From the IMG/VR virus record IMGVR_UViG_3300028388_005621, positions 1 through 21,125 of that record: a DNA stretch of 21,125 nucleotides; one strand, given 5' to 3'. Origin of the DNA: a virus. The notes under the pieces are model-generated. The model was not told the DNA's origin, made no database searches, and saw only the letters and a program-made list of their open reading frames with translations. How positions within the stretch are numbered: position 1 is the first letter of the stretch; each line of letters opens with the position of its first letter. Shown here in pieces: positions 7,105 through 16,000 of the stretch. Made by a program: the position numbers and the translations under genes.

Positions 7105-8744
7105 TGGCAACCGAAGTTTTATTTAACGGACGAGTTATTGCAGAACCAGGTGTTTATACCGCCATTAAAAGCGGCATCCAAGCACCTCCACGCGAGCTAG
7201 ACTTTGGTCGCGTTCTGATTATTGATACCGGAAGCGGAGCCACCTGGGGTGGTGAAGGGATTAGCGGCGAGCTTACTAATGGCTTGGCTGCTGTTCGTGC
7301 GTTCGATACTATTGGCGAGTTTCGCGAGTACGTTCGTGGAGGCGTTTGGTGGTCTAATGCCGAAGGTCTTTTCCGTCCAAACGGTCCTGGAAGTATTGGT
7401 GTTAGCCGTGTATATTTTGTGCGTGCAGCTACTACCACCGCATCGACAATGACAATGACCTTTGCCAATGGTGCCGGTCCTACTGTCGATCTTGACATCA
7501 AGACTAAGCGCGAAGGACTTGGATCTGTAGGTGCTCAAACAGCAGGCAACAATCTGTATAAGGGCTATGCGATGACTCTTGAAGCTGGTGTTATCGACAC
7601 AGCAAAATTCATCATCAAGTTCTGGGAAGGAACCTGGAAAGGCCAGCATACTGACAACACCGATCTTGATGGCGTATCACAAGCGGATTCCGCACCACGC
7701 CTCATCACTCAATCTGACGAGATCGACACGTTGGCTGAATTCATTACCTGGGCCAATAGTGATGTTGCATTTGACAACTACTTCTCCATTGACGGCACTC
7801 CAAGTAGTGATATTGTTACCGCAGACATCGCCTCCAACGCTGGAAATAATCTAGCGGTTGGTGGTACGGAAACATATAACGATGCCGGATTGACGGCCGT
7901 GCTTGATGCCATTGGAGAGCTGGATTACAACTTTTTACTTTCTGATCAGTATGGATCAGATGCCGCATCAGCCAACAACCTATCCATGTTGGCACATATT
8001 ATCGAGGAAGCGAAATATCGCAAGTATCTGGTAGTAGGTGGTGGCGCAGGTTCTTCGGAATTTGCATCCCAATCTGTTGCCAGTGCAGCTACCCTAGATA
8101 GTGCTCGCGCTATTCTCGTTCATGGAGCCAGCAAGAAAAATAACGGTAGTGCGTCAGCTAACACGTTGCGCACATACACTTCCCTACATAAGGCATCGTA
8201 TGTTCTAGGTCGCATTTGCGGTCTTGAGCCACAAACACCTCCAACATTTAAGTTCATCGACATAGATGGAGAGGCTCACGTGATGAGCGAAAAAGAGCGC
8301 CGCCAGGCTTTATCGGCTGGTGTACTTCATACGCGCTACGACGTTGATTTGGGAGGATACGTCATCAATCAGGGCATCAATACGCTGCAGAACAATTCGC
8401 AGGTGGTCAATGAAGACGGCACGTCACACCTGATCCAGGTAATGCGGATCACGTCGCAGTTGGAGCGCGAAATCATGCTGAATGCCAAAGTGCAGTTGCT
8501 CGGAACTCAGGACTTAGGTCCAAACCGCAATACTCTTGGCCAAGATGATGTAACGCGCTGGCTGGAAGGATACTTGACGCGTAGAACAGCCACAGATCTG
8601 GAAGATAACCTAATCATTCGTTTCGGCGATATCAATGTTGCCACGCAAGGCGATGCATATTACATCACTTTCGGATTTGTGCCAAACTTCGAGGTCAACA
8701 AGCTGTTCTTCACCGGCTTCATCTTGGACACAAATTTATCATAA
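7104..8744 (+). CDS. Contractile tail sheath protein
   Basis: A 546-residue protein that should polymerise around the tail tube and contract on infection. The N-terminus EPGVYTAIKSGIQAPPRELDFGRVLIIDTG is typical of phage sheaths, as is FVRAATTTAS shortly after. The C-terminal domain contains RITSQLEREIMLNAKVQLLG, then DVTRWLEGYLTRR and IRFGDINVATQGDAYYITFGF, matching the conserved sheath domain that contacts the tube. A variable middle domain (about 130-310) probably faces outward. Length is normal for family members (about 400-700). The start overlaps the preceding stop as TAATG, and the tube gene follows after 16 bases. Codon use is richer in C-ending codons than in the neck genes, consistent with high expression. 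This gene defines the phage as having a myovirus-type tail. Confidence 0.93.
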   Translation: MATEVLFNGRVIAEPGVYTAIKSGIQAPPRELDFGRVLIIDTGSGATWGGEGISGELTNGLAAVRAFDTIGEFREYVRGGVWWSNAEGLFRPNGPGSIGVSRVYFVRAATTTASTMTMTFANGAGPTVDLDIKTKREGLGSVGAQTAGNNLYKGYAMTLEAGVIDTAKFIIKFWEGTWKGQHTDNTDLDGVSQADSAPRLITQSDEIDTLAEFITWANSDVAFDNYFSIDGTPSSDIVTADIASNAGNNLAVGGTETYNDAGLTAVLDAIGELDYNFLLSDQYGSDAASANNLSMLAHIIEEAKYRKYLVVGGGAGSSEFASQSVASAATLDSARAILVHGASKKNNGSASANTLRTYTSLHKASYVLGRICGLEPQTPPTFKFIDIDGEAHVMSEKERRQALSAGVLHTRYDVDLGGYVINQGINTLQNNSQVVNEDGTSHLIQVMRITSQLEREIMLNAKVQLLGTQDLGPNRNTLGQDDVTRWLEGYLTRRTATDLEDNLIIRFGDINVATQGDAYYITFGFVPNFEVNKLFFTGFILDTNLS

Positions 8745-8760
8745 ACCATAACTAACAACG

Positions 8761-9240
8761 ATGGCTAGTAAAACAATGAGTGCGCCACTGGCGATAATTA
8801 AGAAAGATGGTAAGCCAATTGGCCTGATGAAAGACATCAGAGTCACTGAGACCTTCCGTCGTCAGAAAGTTACGGGCTTGGGGCGCTTGATTCCACGCGA
8901 ACGTCCTCTTACTGACTGGGATGGACAGTTTTCGTGCGGCTTCTATACAATCAACCTCAAGGAGACTGGCATTCCAGACGCTGTACAGCGTGATGTGCCA
9001 GGCATCCAAGAATGGATTGACAACGTCCTCCTCCAAGAGGATGGTGTTGACGTTACGATCTTCAAAAAGGTCAAGGACGTGCTTGATACCGAGACTGGGC
9101 TGATCACCCCCAAATTGGAGGAATTCGCTACAATTCGCGCCGCTTTCGTTGAGCGTGATTCTTTTGATATAAGCGAAGGTCAAGTCTCCGGACAGAACCA
9201 AGACTTCGTGTACAACCAACCGATCCTGTACTTCATGTAA
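8761..9240 (+). CDS. Tail tube protein
   Basis: A 159-residue protein that should form the inner tube through which DNA is ejected. It shows the tube-family pattern: PLAIIKKDGKPIGLMKDIRV, then VTGLGRLIPRERPLTDWDG with the conserved Gly-Leu-Gly and Pro. The rest is alternating beta strand and a helix (VQRDVPGIQEWIDNVL), as in tube beta-barrels. Length is typical (about 140-180). It immediately follows the sheath gene, the standard arrangement. It is followed by a strong terminator, which fits a high-copy product. The leader ahead of the ATG is A/C-rich without a Shine-Dalgarno sequence. Confidence 0.92.
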   Translation: MASKTMSAPLAIIKKDGKPIGLMKDIRVTETFRRQKVTGLGRLIPRERPLTDWDGQFSCGFYTINLKETGIPDAVQRDVPGIQEWIDNVLLQEDGVDVTIFKKVKDVLDTETGLITPKLEEFATIRAAFVERDSFDISEGQVSGQNQDFVYNQPILYFM

Positions 9241-9283
9241 GCAGGATTAAGTTGGAGAGTACGATAGTTTCAACGATATTGGG

Positions 9284-9320
9284 TAGCGATTTGCAAGTAA
9301 TTGCGATCGCTATTCTTTTT
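9284..9320 (+). terminator. Intrinsic terminator after the tail tube gene
   Basis: Arms 9284-9296 (tagcgatttgcaa) and 9301-9312 (ttgcgatcgcta) pair with a one-base bulge around a GTAA loop, followed by ttcttttt at 9313-9320. This is a classic Rho-independent terminator. The right arm includes the octamer GCGATCGC (9303-9310). Confidence 0.88.
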
Positions 9321-9336
9321 ATACAAAACGTGACAA

Positions 9337-9708
9337 ATGGACATTAAAAGAGTTGTAAATTTTGAGATTGGTGGAAACCCGTACCAGCTAACCATTCCAA
9401 CCAATCGCACACTTATCGCAATTGAGGTCAAAAAAGCCCAATTGTCGAAAGATCAGTATTTCACCATGATGCGCACGCCAACCATATTGGCAACCACTGT
9501 ATTGGATCTTATTGATGCGTATTGCTGGCTAACAATAGCTTGTCCTCAATTCCAGGACGATACGCGCATTAACGATATCTTGGATCTTGATGTGCTAGAT
9601 TCACAGTCGATTCTCAAGGCATATCGTGAACACATTGCACCCTGGATTGCAAGTTGGCAAGAAGCATTGTCGGCTGTAGCAAAAGAGGCTGTAGATGAGG
9701 AGAAATAA
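9337..9708 (+). CDS. Tail assembly chaperone, first gene (G-like)
   Basis: A 123-residue acidic protein. It opens with DIKRVVNFEIGGNPYQLTIP, a beta-rich phage-tail-chaperone-like start, and continues with a helical part (TILATTVLDLIDAYCWLTIA) and a Glu/Ala-rich end. It sits between tube and tape measure, the universal position of the tail assembly chaperone that coats the tape measure during tube growth. It is followed by a second small gene in a different frame, overlapping by 14 bases, as in lambda G/GT-type pairs. The assignment is mainly by position. Confidence 0.7.
   Translation: MDIKRVVNFEIGGNPYQLTIPTNRTLIAIEVKKAQLSKDQYFTMMRTPTILATTVLDLIDAYCWLTIACPQFQDDTRINDILDLDVLDSQSILKAYREHIAPWIASWQEALSAVAKEAVDEEK
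9684..9688 (+). promoter_or_regulatory. Shine-Dalgarno-like site for the second chaperone gene
   Basis: AGAGG lies six bases before the ATG at 9695. Most genes in this window have no such site, so this one supports independent initiation rather than frameshifting. Confidence 0.5.
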
Positions 9709-10027
9709 CGATCTACGCCAAATGGTCGTTGAGTGGAACCTTCGATTTCCGCTAGATGCTTGGTGGCGCAAAAAACACAAAGTGCCGTTCGGAAGTGAGC
9801 GGCACCTTCAAGTTTCGCAATTAGACATTGCGTTTGAATTCATGGAGGATCAGCTCTTCAATACAGAGCAAAAAGAAGAAGACCAATATGCGTACGAGCC
9901 AGGCATGCGTAATTGGCTTAAGCCTCGCGAACGATTTGAGGAGATGAAGTCGAGCGATCTTACAGGAGTGAATGATCTGAATGACATTCGCTTTGACGAC
10001 AATGGCAACATATTGTTAAAAAAGTAA
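9695..10027 (+). CDS. Tail assembly chaperone, second gene (T-like)
   Basis: A 110-residue protein with FPLDAWWRKKHKVPFGSERH, a phrase seen in second-position tail-chaperone proteins of large phages, then helical ISFEFMEDQL-like sequence (DIAFEFMEDQLFNTEQKEE). It is in the +1 frame relative to the first chaperone gene. A TAG at 9692-9694 closes this frame directly upstream of the ATG, so only 14 bases overlap. It ends three bases before the tape-measure start. The position and motif support the call; whether a fusion product is ever made is unresolved. Confidence 0.7.
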   Translation: MRRNNDLRQMVVEWNLRFPLDAWWRKKHKVPFGSERHLQVSQLDIAFEFMEDQLFNTEQKEEDQYAYEPGMRNWLKPRERFEEMKSSDLTGVNDLNDIRFDDNGNILLKK

Positions 10028-10030
10028 TAT

Positions 10031-11797
10031 ATGGAACGCAATACTAAAATAGTCTTTTCCGCCCGTGACGCAGGGGTCGAGTCGATGATTAATAGATTGC
10101 GTTCCAGCTCAACTACTTTAGCACGAGACATGATTCGTGACGCCTCTCAACAGGCTGAAACGGGTCGTGAGATGGTAGATATCATCGAGAATCAGATCCG
10201 TGCTATTCAACGACGCAACCAGCTTGACGCAGCACAAACATCGTTGGCTTTACGTCAGCGTTTGGGTGCTGGCGACATATCTCAAGAGGAATTCACTTCC
10301 CAGACAGGCGCAATGCGCCTTGCCAATCAAGAAGATAATCTTCAAATTCAAGTTTTACGCGATATTCTTGCCGAATTACAAGAGCAGGCTGAGGATGAGT
10401 TGCGTAGCGATCGCCAACTTGTTGAGCAGCAGGTTGCAGAGCAAAGACGTCAATCGCTGCAAGATGGGGATGATGAGTTCGCGTTTTTCCGCCGTAAGGT
10501 GCAAGAGTCTGCGATTGACGGTCCCGAAGAGGAGAGGAGTGCAGGAGGAGCTGGTGTACGCAATGCTGGTGTTTTTGCAGTCAATCAAGCTGGTCGTGCG
10601 GTAGTATCTCGAAATGAGGTCTATGCAGTAGCTGGATTACTGGCTGCATTGCCGTTAGTCGGTGGCGCTCTTAGTGGATTGGTAACAAAAGCATTCAGTC
10701 AAGCTGAACAACTGCAAGGCGCCAGAGGGCAACTGCAAGGACTATCAGGAACACCCATCGGTAATATAGGTGGAGGTGCAGTGCGCTTTGGAACGACAAT
10801 GTCGGAGTTCATCGCACAATATGTGCAGCCATCTATTAGAGCAAGAGGGCAGTTTGCCGGCGCTGAGCAGCTTGGCATGGATGTATTGTCACTTGAGCGT
10901 GGCTTGGGACTATCCTCTGCTGCATTGCAAGGATCATTGCGTGCAACACGAAACGATTTTAGCGATCCTTCGCTTATCGGTGTTGTTGGAACTCTAGCCA
11001 CTCAACTCATTTCAAGTGGCGCAATTCCACAGGAAGATTTCACTCGCATCGAAGAGTATCTCGAAATAGCCAATCAACTAGCTAGCCAACAAAACATGCG
11101 TCTTGATGGTGTAAATAGTAGCTTAAACGCATCTATTATTGGCCGATTTGCTGGTTTAGGTGGCAGCTTTAGCGATCCACAGGTGTTGGGTAATATTGTG
11201 CAAGCGTTAGATCAGGGTCTGCAAAATCCAGGCTCTGACTACGCACAAGCTATGCAGTTCTCAGTGTTGAGTCGTATGAATCCTAATGCGACACGATTCG
11301 ACCTTATGGCAATGCAAGAGCGAGGCATTGCACAACCAGGACTTTTATCTGGTCTTTTTGAAATGATCAGTGGATCGACTGAGGATGTGATGATGGAGCA
11401 GGTCAAAGCACTATTTCCACAACTATCATTCTCGCAAGCCCAGCGATTGACGCGTGCGTATCGCGATGGATCCCTGGACCTATCCTTTACACAAGGACAA
11501 GCTGTCAATGATGCGGAATTGCGTACACGTTTGTTGGGCAGAGCAGGTGCAACGACCGGATATCTTCAACGCGAAACTGCAGAAATCGACAATGTATTAG
11601 CCCAAAAAGGAGATGAGCTGTCGCGACAGGTTGGAACGCTAGTTCAATCGCTTGGTGGTATTGAAGGTGCTGCAGGAGGATTGATGGATATAGGTATTAA
11701 TTTGACATCAGCGATCAATAAGCTCACTGGCCAGTTTGATGTACTGCATCGCGCTGGTCTCGGCAAGTCAAACAAGATATTTAAAGCGAATGAATAA
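10031..11797 (+). CDS. Tape measure protein
   Basis: A 588-residue protein. Residues 1-165 are highly charged and helical with strong coiled-coil character (EMVDIIENQIRAIQRRNQLD; then VEQQVAEQRRQSLQDGDDEF). Near residues 193-215 an apolar segment (YAVAGLLAALPLVGGALSGLV) could span a membrane. The rest is Gly/Ala/Gln-rich helix. This pattern, with location between chaperone and baseplate hub, fits a tape measure, which sets tail length and later enters the cell envelope. At about 1.5 angstrom per residue it would specify a tail of roughly 90 nm, short for a myovirus. No lytic domain is visible. It overlaps the hub gene by 8 bases. Confidence 0.8.
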   Translation: MERNTKIVFSARDAGVESMINRLRSSSTTLARDMIRDASQQAETGREMVDIIENQIRAIQRRNQLDAAQTSLALRQRLGAGDISQEEFTSQTGAMRLANQEDNLQIQVLRDILAELQEQAEDELRSDRQLVEQQVAEQRRQSLQDGDDEFAFFRRKVQESAIDGPEEERSAGGAGVRNAGVFAVNQAGRAVVSRNEVYAVAGLLAALPLVGGALSGLVTKAFSQAEQLQGARGQLQGLSGTPIGNIGGGAVRFGTTMSEFIAQYVQPSIRARGQFAGAEQLGMDVLSLERGLGLSSAALQGSLRATRNDFSDPSLIGVVGTLATQLISSGAIPQEDFTRIEEYLEIANQLASQQNMRLDGVNSSLNASIIGRFAGLGGSFSDPQVLGNIVQALDQGLQNPGSDYAQAMQFSVLSRMNPNATRFDLMAMQERGIAQPGLLSGLFEMISGSTEDVMMEQVKALFPQLSFSQAQRLTRAYRDGSLDLSFTQGQAVNDAELRTRLLGRAGATTGYLQRETAEIDNVLAQKGDELSRQVGTLVQSLGGIEGAAGGLMDIGINLTSAINKLTGQFDVLHRAGLGKSNKIFKANE

Positions 11798-14348
11798 TTT
11801 GCCATACATATATTATACGCATCGCGATACGGAAATCGATAGCCTTGAGGAATTTGTAGATCAGCAAGGCTTATCTCTTGTGCGCTCTATGACAGTTGCA
11901 GAGGTGCTAGCCTATACTGATGAACAGGGCATTCGCAATATTGATCGTGTATGGATGGCATACGATCGCTATCAAAAGAAGCAATATCAAGGGGAGTATG
12001 ATTTGGGCACCTTATCGTATCTAGCTTACAATACAGTGCTTGCGTTGCCTAAGGATCGCTTGTTTCGCGAAACTCTTGGTATTACTGGCGTCAATCAGGT
12101 TGCAGATGTCAACACATTCAATGCTTTCATCGCTGATCGTTATAAGACGTTGCTCACAGATGCGCGCTTCGTGCGTGCAGCAGATTATACGAACGGTGCA
12201 GAGATCAACTCCGTCAAGCAGATAGGAGCTAATATTAGCGTGTGGATTTGGAGCAGAGCGTTCAATGAAAATCAGCCTGGCCAGATGATTAACGTCTCGC
12301 CGTTTGTTACATCGTGCAATACGCGCGTAGATGATAATGGAGGCAACTTCAATCTCGAACTAGCACCAATTATTGGTCGCAAAAATGCATCAGGCAAGTG
12401 GTCTTTAGCGCCATTTCACATTTCGCAGGATAGCGAAAACTATACGGCGACAGCGCATTTGAATCGCTTGGTCGACGATCAAATCCAGCGGGAATCATTC
12501 TTATTTCACCAAATTCTAGGCAACAACGACCTGGTTTTTGTTCGCTTTGAAGAGTTGCAAGTTGAAGATGATCGTGATCAAAGCGACTTTACAGTTCCGA
12601 TTACCAATTTGCCATCCAAAGAGAATGCGGTTCGTGTGTATGATATGATTGGCTTGGTAGACAATAGCTCGCTCGATGTTGGTGCCGATCAAAATAGTGT
12701 GCAGATCAATATTACTGGACGAGATCTATCCAAAGTGCTTATTGATGATGGAAGCTACTTTTACCCACTGCAATTCGCTCAAAATGTATTTATCAATCCC
12801 GATGAGGATCGGCGCTTAATAAATCGTCTAGCCATAGATGGCAGTTTTGTATTGCAAAGCGCATTTGCATTCAGATCGGTGCGATTTTCACTGCAATTCA
12901 TTATGAATCACCTGGCGAACATGGGTGTTGTTGCTGATGATTTATTCGCATCTTATGGTGATAAGCGCACGACCGTGTATCGTGTTGAAGATACCGAACC
13001 AAACAGCTCATCGCAAACTCAGCGCGTTCTAAGCAACATTCGTGCCGAGGTAGAAGAAGAAATTCGTCAAGCCATTTTGCAAAGCGGAACACAACCGACA
13101 GATGCACTTGTACGTAATGTATTCGATCAAGCAAGTGGATTTGTGGCTAACGCCGTTCAACAGCGAGTATTGACGTTTAATGGGGGTGCTTTGAGTGGAT
13201 ATCGAACACATAGCTATCTTGGTGGAGGAGTGACGGCAAACACAACGCCGTCATTTTTGACACAATACTCAATCTATTTGTTCGCCCGCATTACCTCTAA
13301 GGTGCAGGGGGAGCTTGAAGGGGAGGGAGATCCATCTGTTCTTCCAACATATATTTTCAATCGTCTATATGAGTATGTGCGTAGCAGTGCAGGAGATGAT
13401 GTGGGCGAAAATCTCATCGAAACTCCAGCCAACGGCATTTGGCAGATCATCAAGCTGGTCATCGACTCAAGCGTGGCTGATCGTCGCTTAGCCGACTCGT
13501 CAATATCGCAACCAGATGGATCGCTAATCAACCAATTCTGGAAGGTGTGTCAAAAGCCCTTTGTTGAGTTTTATACCGACACGTATGAGGATTTGTTCTA
13601 CTTCATCGTTCGCCAACCACCACTGAATAGGTCGGCCATTCATTCATTTTTCGATGATGGATTAGCACTTACGATAGAAAATAGTGAGGTCGTTAGTGAG
13701 CAGTTAAGTTTCACCGATCAAGAGGTGTATAGCTTCTACGAATTAAAGCCGCAAGGCCTATTTGCAGGAGCTGGAAGTGAAGTTTCGCTAGCTTATATTC
13801 CGATCATTTACTTTCCACAATATGCCGATATTTGGGGTACACGACGATTAAGTGTTGTTTCCTCATATTTGCCTTATTCTGGAATAATCGGAGAGCAGAG
13901 CGACGAAGATTCTAATTACTTGATCGAGCAAACGGCTGAGGATCTCAAATATGTAATTGATACCAATTGCTATCTGCCTTTTACACGCAGCGGCACAATC
14001 ACGCTACTTGGTGATCGCAGAATCAAGAAGGGCACATGGATCCGTTACGCTCCAACGAACGAAATATTTTATGTTACAGCAGTCGATCAGTCATACAGCA
14101 TTAGCATGAATTCGATTGATCGCTTGACTATTCTAACTGTTGAACGTGGTATGGTTGAAAGGTACGTTTTCAACGAGACACTCAATTACTTCAACATAGT
14201 AGATACCGAGATTATTAAGGATTTTATCGTGACAAGTTTAACGGGCACGCAAGAGAATATTCAACGCATTAGTCTTGAGATTCAGCGCAATTTTGCAGTG
14301 AACCAAGGGGCATTTGATTTCTTTTTGCAGCGCAAACAATTTGATTAA
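11790..14348 (+). CDS. Baseplate hub protein (gp27-like)
   Basis: An 852-residue protein that should form the trimeric hub joining tail tube to spike. The start at 11790 (ATGAATAA overlap with the tape-measure stop) is preferred over an in-frame TTG at 11736 and ATG at 11739 inside the tape-measure gene. Residues about 145-325 (ANISVWIWSRAFNENQPGQM; then RVYDMIGLVDNSSLDVG and ITGRDLSKVLIDDGSYFYP) and residues 736-773 (TITLLGDRRIKKGTWIRYAP; then IFYVTAVDQSYSI) match the pattern of large-phage hubs, the latter resembling the gp27/gpD domain that binds spike and tube. The region near 385-580 is long and variable. It is directly upstream of the spike gene with TAATG overlap. The protein is longer than T4 gp27 (391) and P2 gpD. 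Confidence 0.78.
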   Translation: MNNLPYIYYTHRDTEIDSLEEFVDQQGLSLVRSMTVAEVLAYTDEQGIRNIDRVWMAYDRYQKKQYQGEYDLGTLSYLAYNTVLALPKDRLFRETLGITGVNQVADVNTFNAFIADRYKTLLTDARFVRAADYTNGAEINSVKQIGANISVWIWSRAFNENQPGQMINVSPFVTSCNTRVDDNGGNFNLELAPIIGRKNASGKWSLAPFHISQDSENYTATAHLNRLVDDQIQRESFLFHQILGNNDLVFVRFEELQVEDDRDQSDFTVPITNLPSKENAVRVYDMIGLVDNSSLDVGADQNSVQINITGRDLSKVLIDDGSYFYPLQFAQNVFINPDEDRRLINRLAIDGSFVLQSAFAFRSVRFSLQFIMNHLANMGVVADDLFASYGDKRTTVYRVEDTEPNSSSQTQRVLSNIRAEVEEEIRQAILQSGTQPTDALVRNVFDQASGFVANAVQQRVLTFNGGALSGYRTHSYLGGGVTANTTPSFLTQYSIYLFARITSKVQGELEGEGDPSVLPTYIFNRLYEYVRSSAGDDVGENLIETPANGIWQIIKLVIDSSVADRRLADSSISQPDGSLINQFWKVCQKPFVEFYTDTYEDLFYFIVRQPPLNRSAIHSFFDDGLALTIENSEVVSEQLSFTDQEVYSFYELKPQGLFAGAGSEVSLAYIPIIYFPQYADIWGTRRLSVVSSYLPYSGIIGEQSDEDSNYLIEQTAEDLKYVIDTNCYLPFTRSGTITLLGDRRIKKGTWIRYAPTNEIFYVTAVDQSYSISMNSIDRLTILTVERGMVERYVFNETLNYFNIVDTEIIKDFIVTSLTGTQENIQRISLEIQRNFAVNQGAFDFFLQRKQFD

Positions 14349-15262
14349 TGAACGCAGTAAAGCAAGTTGGAGTAGGCAACACTCGACCAACAATTTCAAT
14401 TGGCTATGTGATCTTACCATCAGGTGAGGTGCGCAGCGATTACGTTGCTAGATGCTTGCGGACTAATACGATTAGTGTTTTTACTGAGAACAACGAAGTG
14501 CTCAACAATATTAAGATCACTCAGGCATTAGAGGGGCACATTGTCTTTCCTAATGGCGAAGGGGAATTGGGTAGTGCCGTAGTACTTGCCAACATTGCGG
14601 CACACAATCAGCCGATTGCAGTCGGAATATTGCCAAAGCAAGATGAGCTGGACGATCACGACGAGGATGAGGTTGTAGTGGGAAGAAAACATCGTTGGGG
14701 CGTTAATGAAATTCGTCAAGACGCTAAGAATGGACGCACAACAATTGCTATTACATCACGCAATAGCACTGGAGGTCGATTGGACGTTTTATTGCGCAAT
14801 CCTTATGATTCCGCACGTTATAATGTCGAAGTGCAGGGCGAAATTACAGTAGACGGTGCAGGAAGAATCTTCTTACGATCAGGAGAGTCCGTACACTTTT
14901 TGATTGAAGATGTTGAGACTGACACTCAGACCAATATTATGTATGTGGCTGGTGAAGGATTCTCATATATCGATGAATTCGGCAACACACTTTCAATGAC
15001 TGACGGCAATGTTGCAATAAATGGTGAGGCGATAGCTATTGGAGAGGATGGTCTTGAGCCTGCAGTAAAAGGTGACGAGCTCTACAACCAATTGCAAGCC
15101 AACAAAGCGCGTCTTGATGCATTAATTGACGCAATCACCAACGCCGTTCCTGTGCCAAGTGATGGTGGATCTGCGTTAAAAACTGCAATTGTAGCTGCAG
15201 TATCTGCGCTACCATCAGAAGACTATTCCAATATTCGCTCATCCAAGGTGTCGTTGGAATAA
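14348..15262 (+). CDS. Baseplate spike / membrane-puncturing protein (gp5/gpV-like)
   Basis: A 304-residue protein. Residues 1-120 carry an OB-fold-like start (VGNTRPTISIGYVILPSGEV; then GHIVFPNGEGELGSAVVLAN) as in gp5 and gpV spikes. The middle (160-235) is beta-rich with repeated glycine turns, consistent with a beta-helix or needle. The C-terminal end has the widely shared phrase PAVKGDELYNQLQANKARLD followed by NAVPVPSDGG and EDYSNIRSSKVSLE, seen at the end of many phage spike proteins. It is coupled to the hub gene by TAATG and lacks a lysozyme domain; the separate amidase gene that follows may fill that role. Confidence 0.8.
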   Translation: MNAVKQVGVGNTRPTISIGYVILPSGEVRSDYVARCLRTNTISVFTENNEVLNNIKITQALEGHIVFPNGEGELGSAVVLANIAAHNQPIAVGILPKQDELDDHDEDEVVVGRKHRWGVNEIRQDAKNGRTTIAITSRNSTGGRLDVLLRNPYDSARYNVEVQGEITVDGAGRIFLRSGESVHFLIEDVETDTQTNIMYVAGEGFSYIDEFGNTLSMTDGNVAINGEAIAIGEDGLEPAVKGDELYNQLQANKARLDALIDAITNAVPVPSDGGSALKTAIVAAVSALPSEDYSNIRSSKVSLE

Positions 15263-15313
15263 CGATTGATTTATAGGAGAAAAAGCACGATATTTGCAAC
15301 TAAATTCGTACCA

Positions 15314-16000
15314 ATGGATTATTCAAAAATACCGCAACTCAATACAGCTGACATTATTCAAGTACCGTTTCCGCGAGATCAGTATATCCCGAGTGAGACG
15401 AAAAAGAGTCAAATCGTATTGCACCACACAGTAAGTCCAAGTTTTTCTGCGTCTGGAGATATTGCGTGGTGGAAGCAGACAAGAGCTCGAGTGGCGACCT
15501 GCATCATCATTGATGGTAAGGGGCGCATTCACCAGCTTTTCAGTTCAAAATATTGGGCATATCATTTGTATGTATCGTCGCCACGCAATAAAGTAGCGAC
15601 AAAGTTAAAAGCGCGCAGCAATGATGTTGCGTTAAATCGAGGATCTATTGGGGTTGAGCTGGACAGTGCAGGAGGACTGACATACAAGAATGGGCGTTGG
15701 TATACAGCGTATGGAAGGCAGATCTCAAAAACGCGCGTTCAAGAATATCCTGATGGATATCGGGGCTATTATGGCTTTGAAAAATATTACCCACAGCAAC
15801 TTGCAGCACTATGGCAGTTGCTAAAGTATTGGGAACAGCATTATCCTCATATTCCACTGCAGTATCGTGATGAAATATGGGATGTAGATCGTAACGCATT
15901 GACAGGCGTGCCTGGATTGTACGCGCACACGAGCTATCGCACTGATAAGTCCGATTGTCATCCAGATCCAGGCCTGATTGAAATGCTAAAACAACTATAA
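15314..16000 (+). CDS. Tail-associated N-acetylmuramoyl-L-alanine amidase
   Basis: A 228-residue protein that should cut the amide bond between muramic acid and the peptide stem of peptidoglycan. It has the amidase_2/PGRP pattern: QIVLHHTVS with His37 or His38 as first zinc ligand, ATCIIIDGKGRIHQLFSSKYWAYH, GSIGVELDSAGG, and YAHTSYRTDKSDCHPDPG with His205 and Asp214 or Cys215 as the other likely ligands, and Lys212 matching the catalytic lysine of T7 lysozyme. No signal peptide or wall-binding domain is visible. Lying inside the baseplate genes, it is more likely virion-associated, helping DNA entry, than the main endolysin. The start is uncertain: a TTG at 15266 would add 16 residues. An AGGAG at 15275-15279 lies too far from the ATG at 15314. 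Confidence 0.85.
   Translation: MDYSKIPQLNTADIIQVPFPRDQYIPSETKKSQIVLHHTVSPSFSASGDIAWWKQTRARVATCIIIDGKGRIHQLFSSKYWAYHLYVSSPRNKVATKLKARSNDVALNRGSIGVELDSAGGLTYKNGRWYTAYGRQISKTRVQEYPDGYRGYYGFEKYYPQQLAALWQLLKYWEQHYPHIPLQYRDEIWDVDRNALTGVPGLYAHTSYRTDKSDCHPDPGLIEMLKQL

Noticed and set aside
11736-11789. Upstream TTG/ATG start for the baseplate hub
   Set aside because: It would overlap the tape-measure gene by about 60 bases and the added residues are that gene's shadow. The ATG at 11790 gives the short overlap seen at neighbouring genes.
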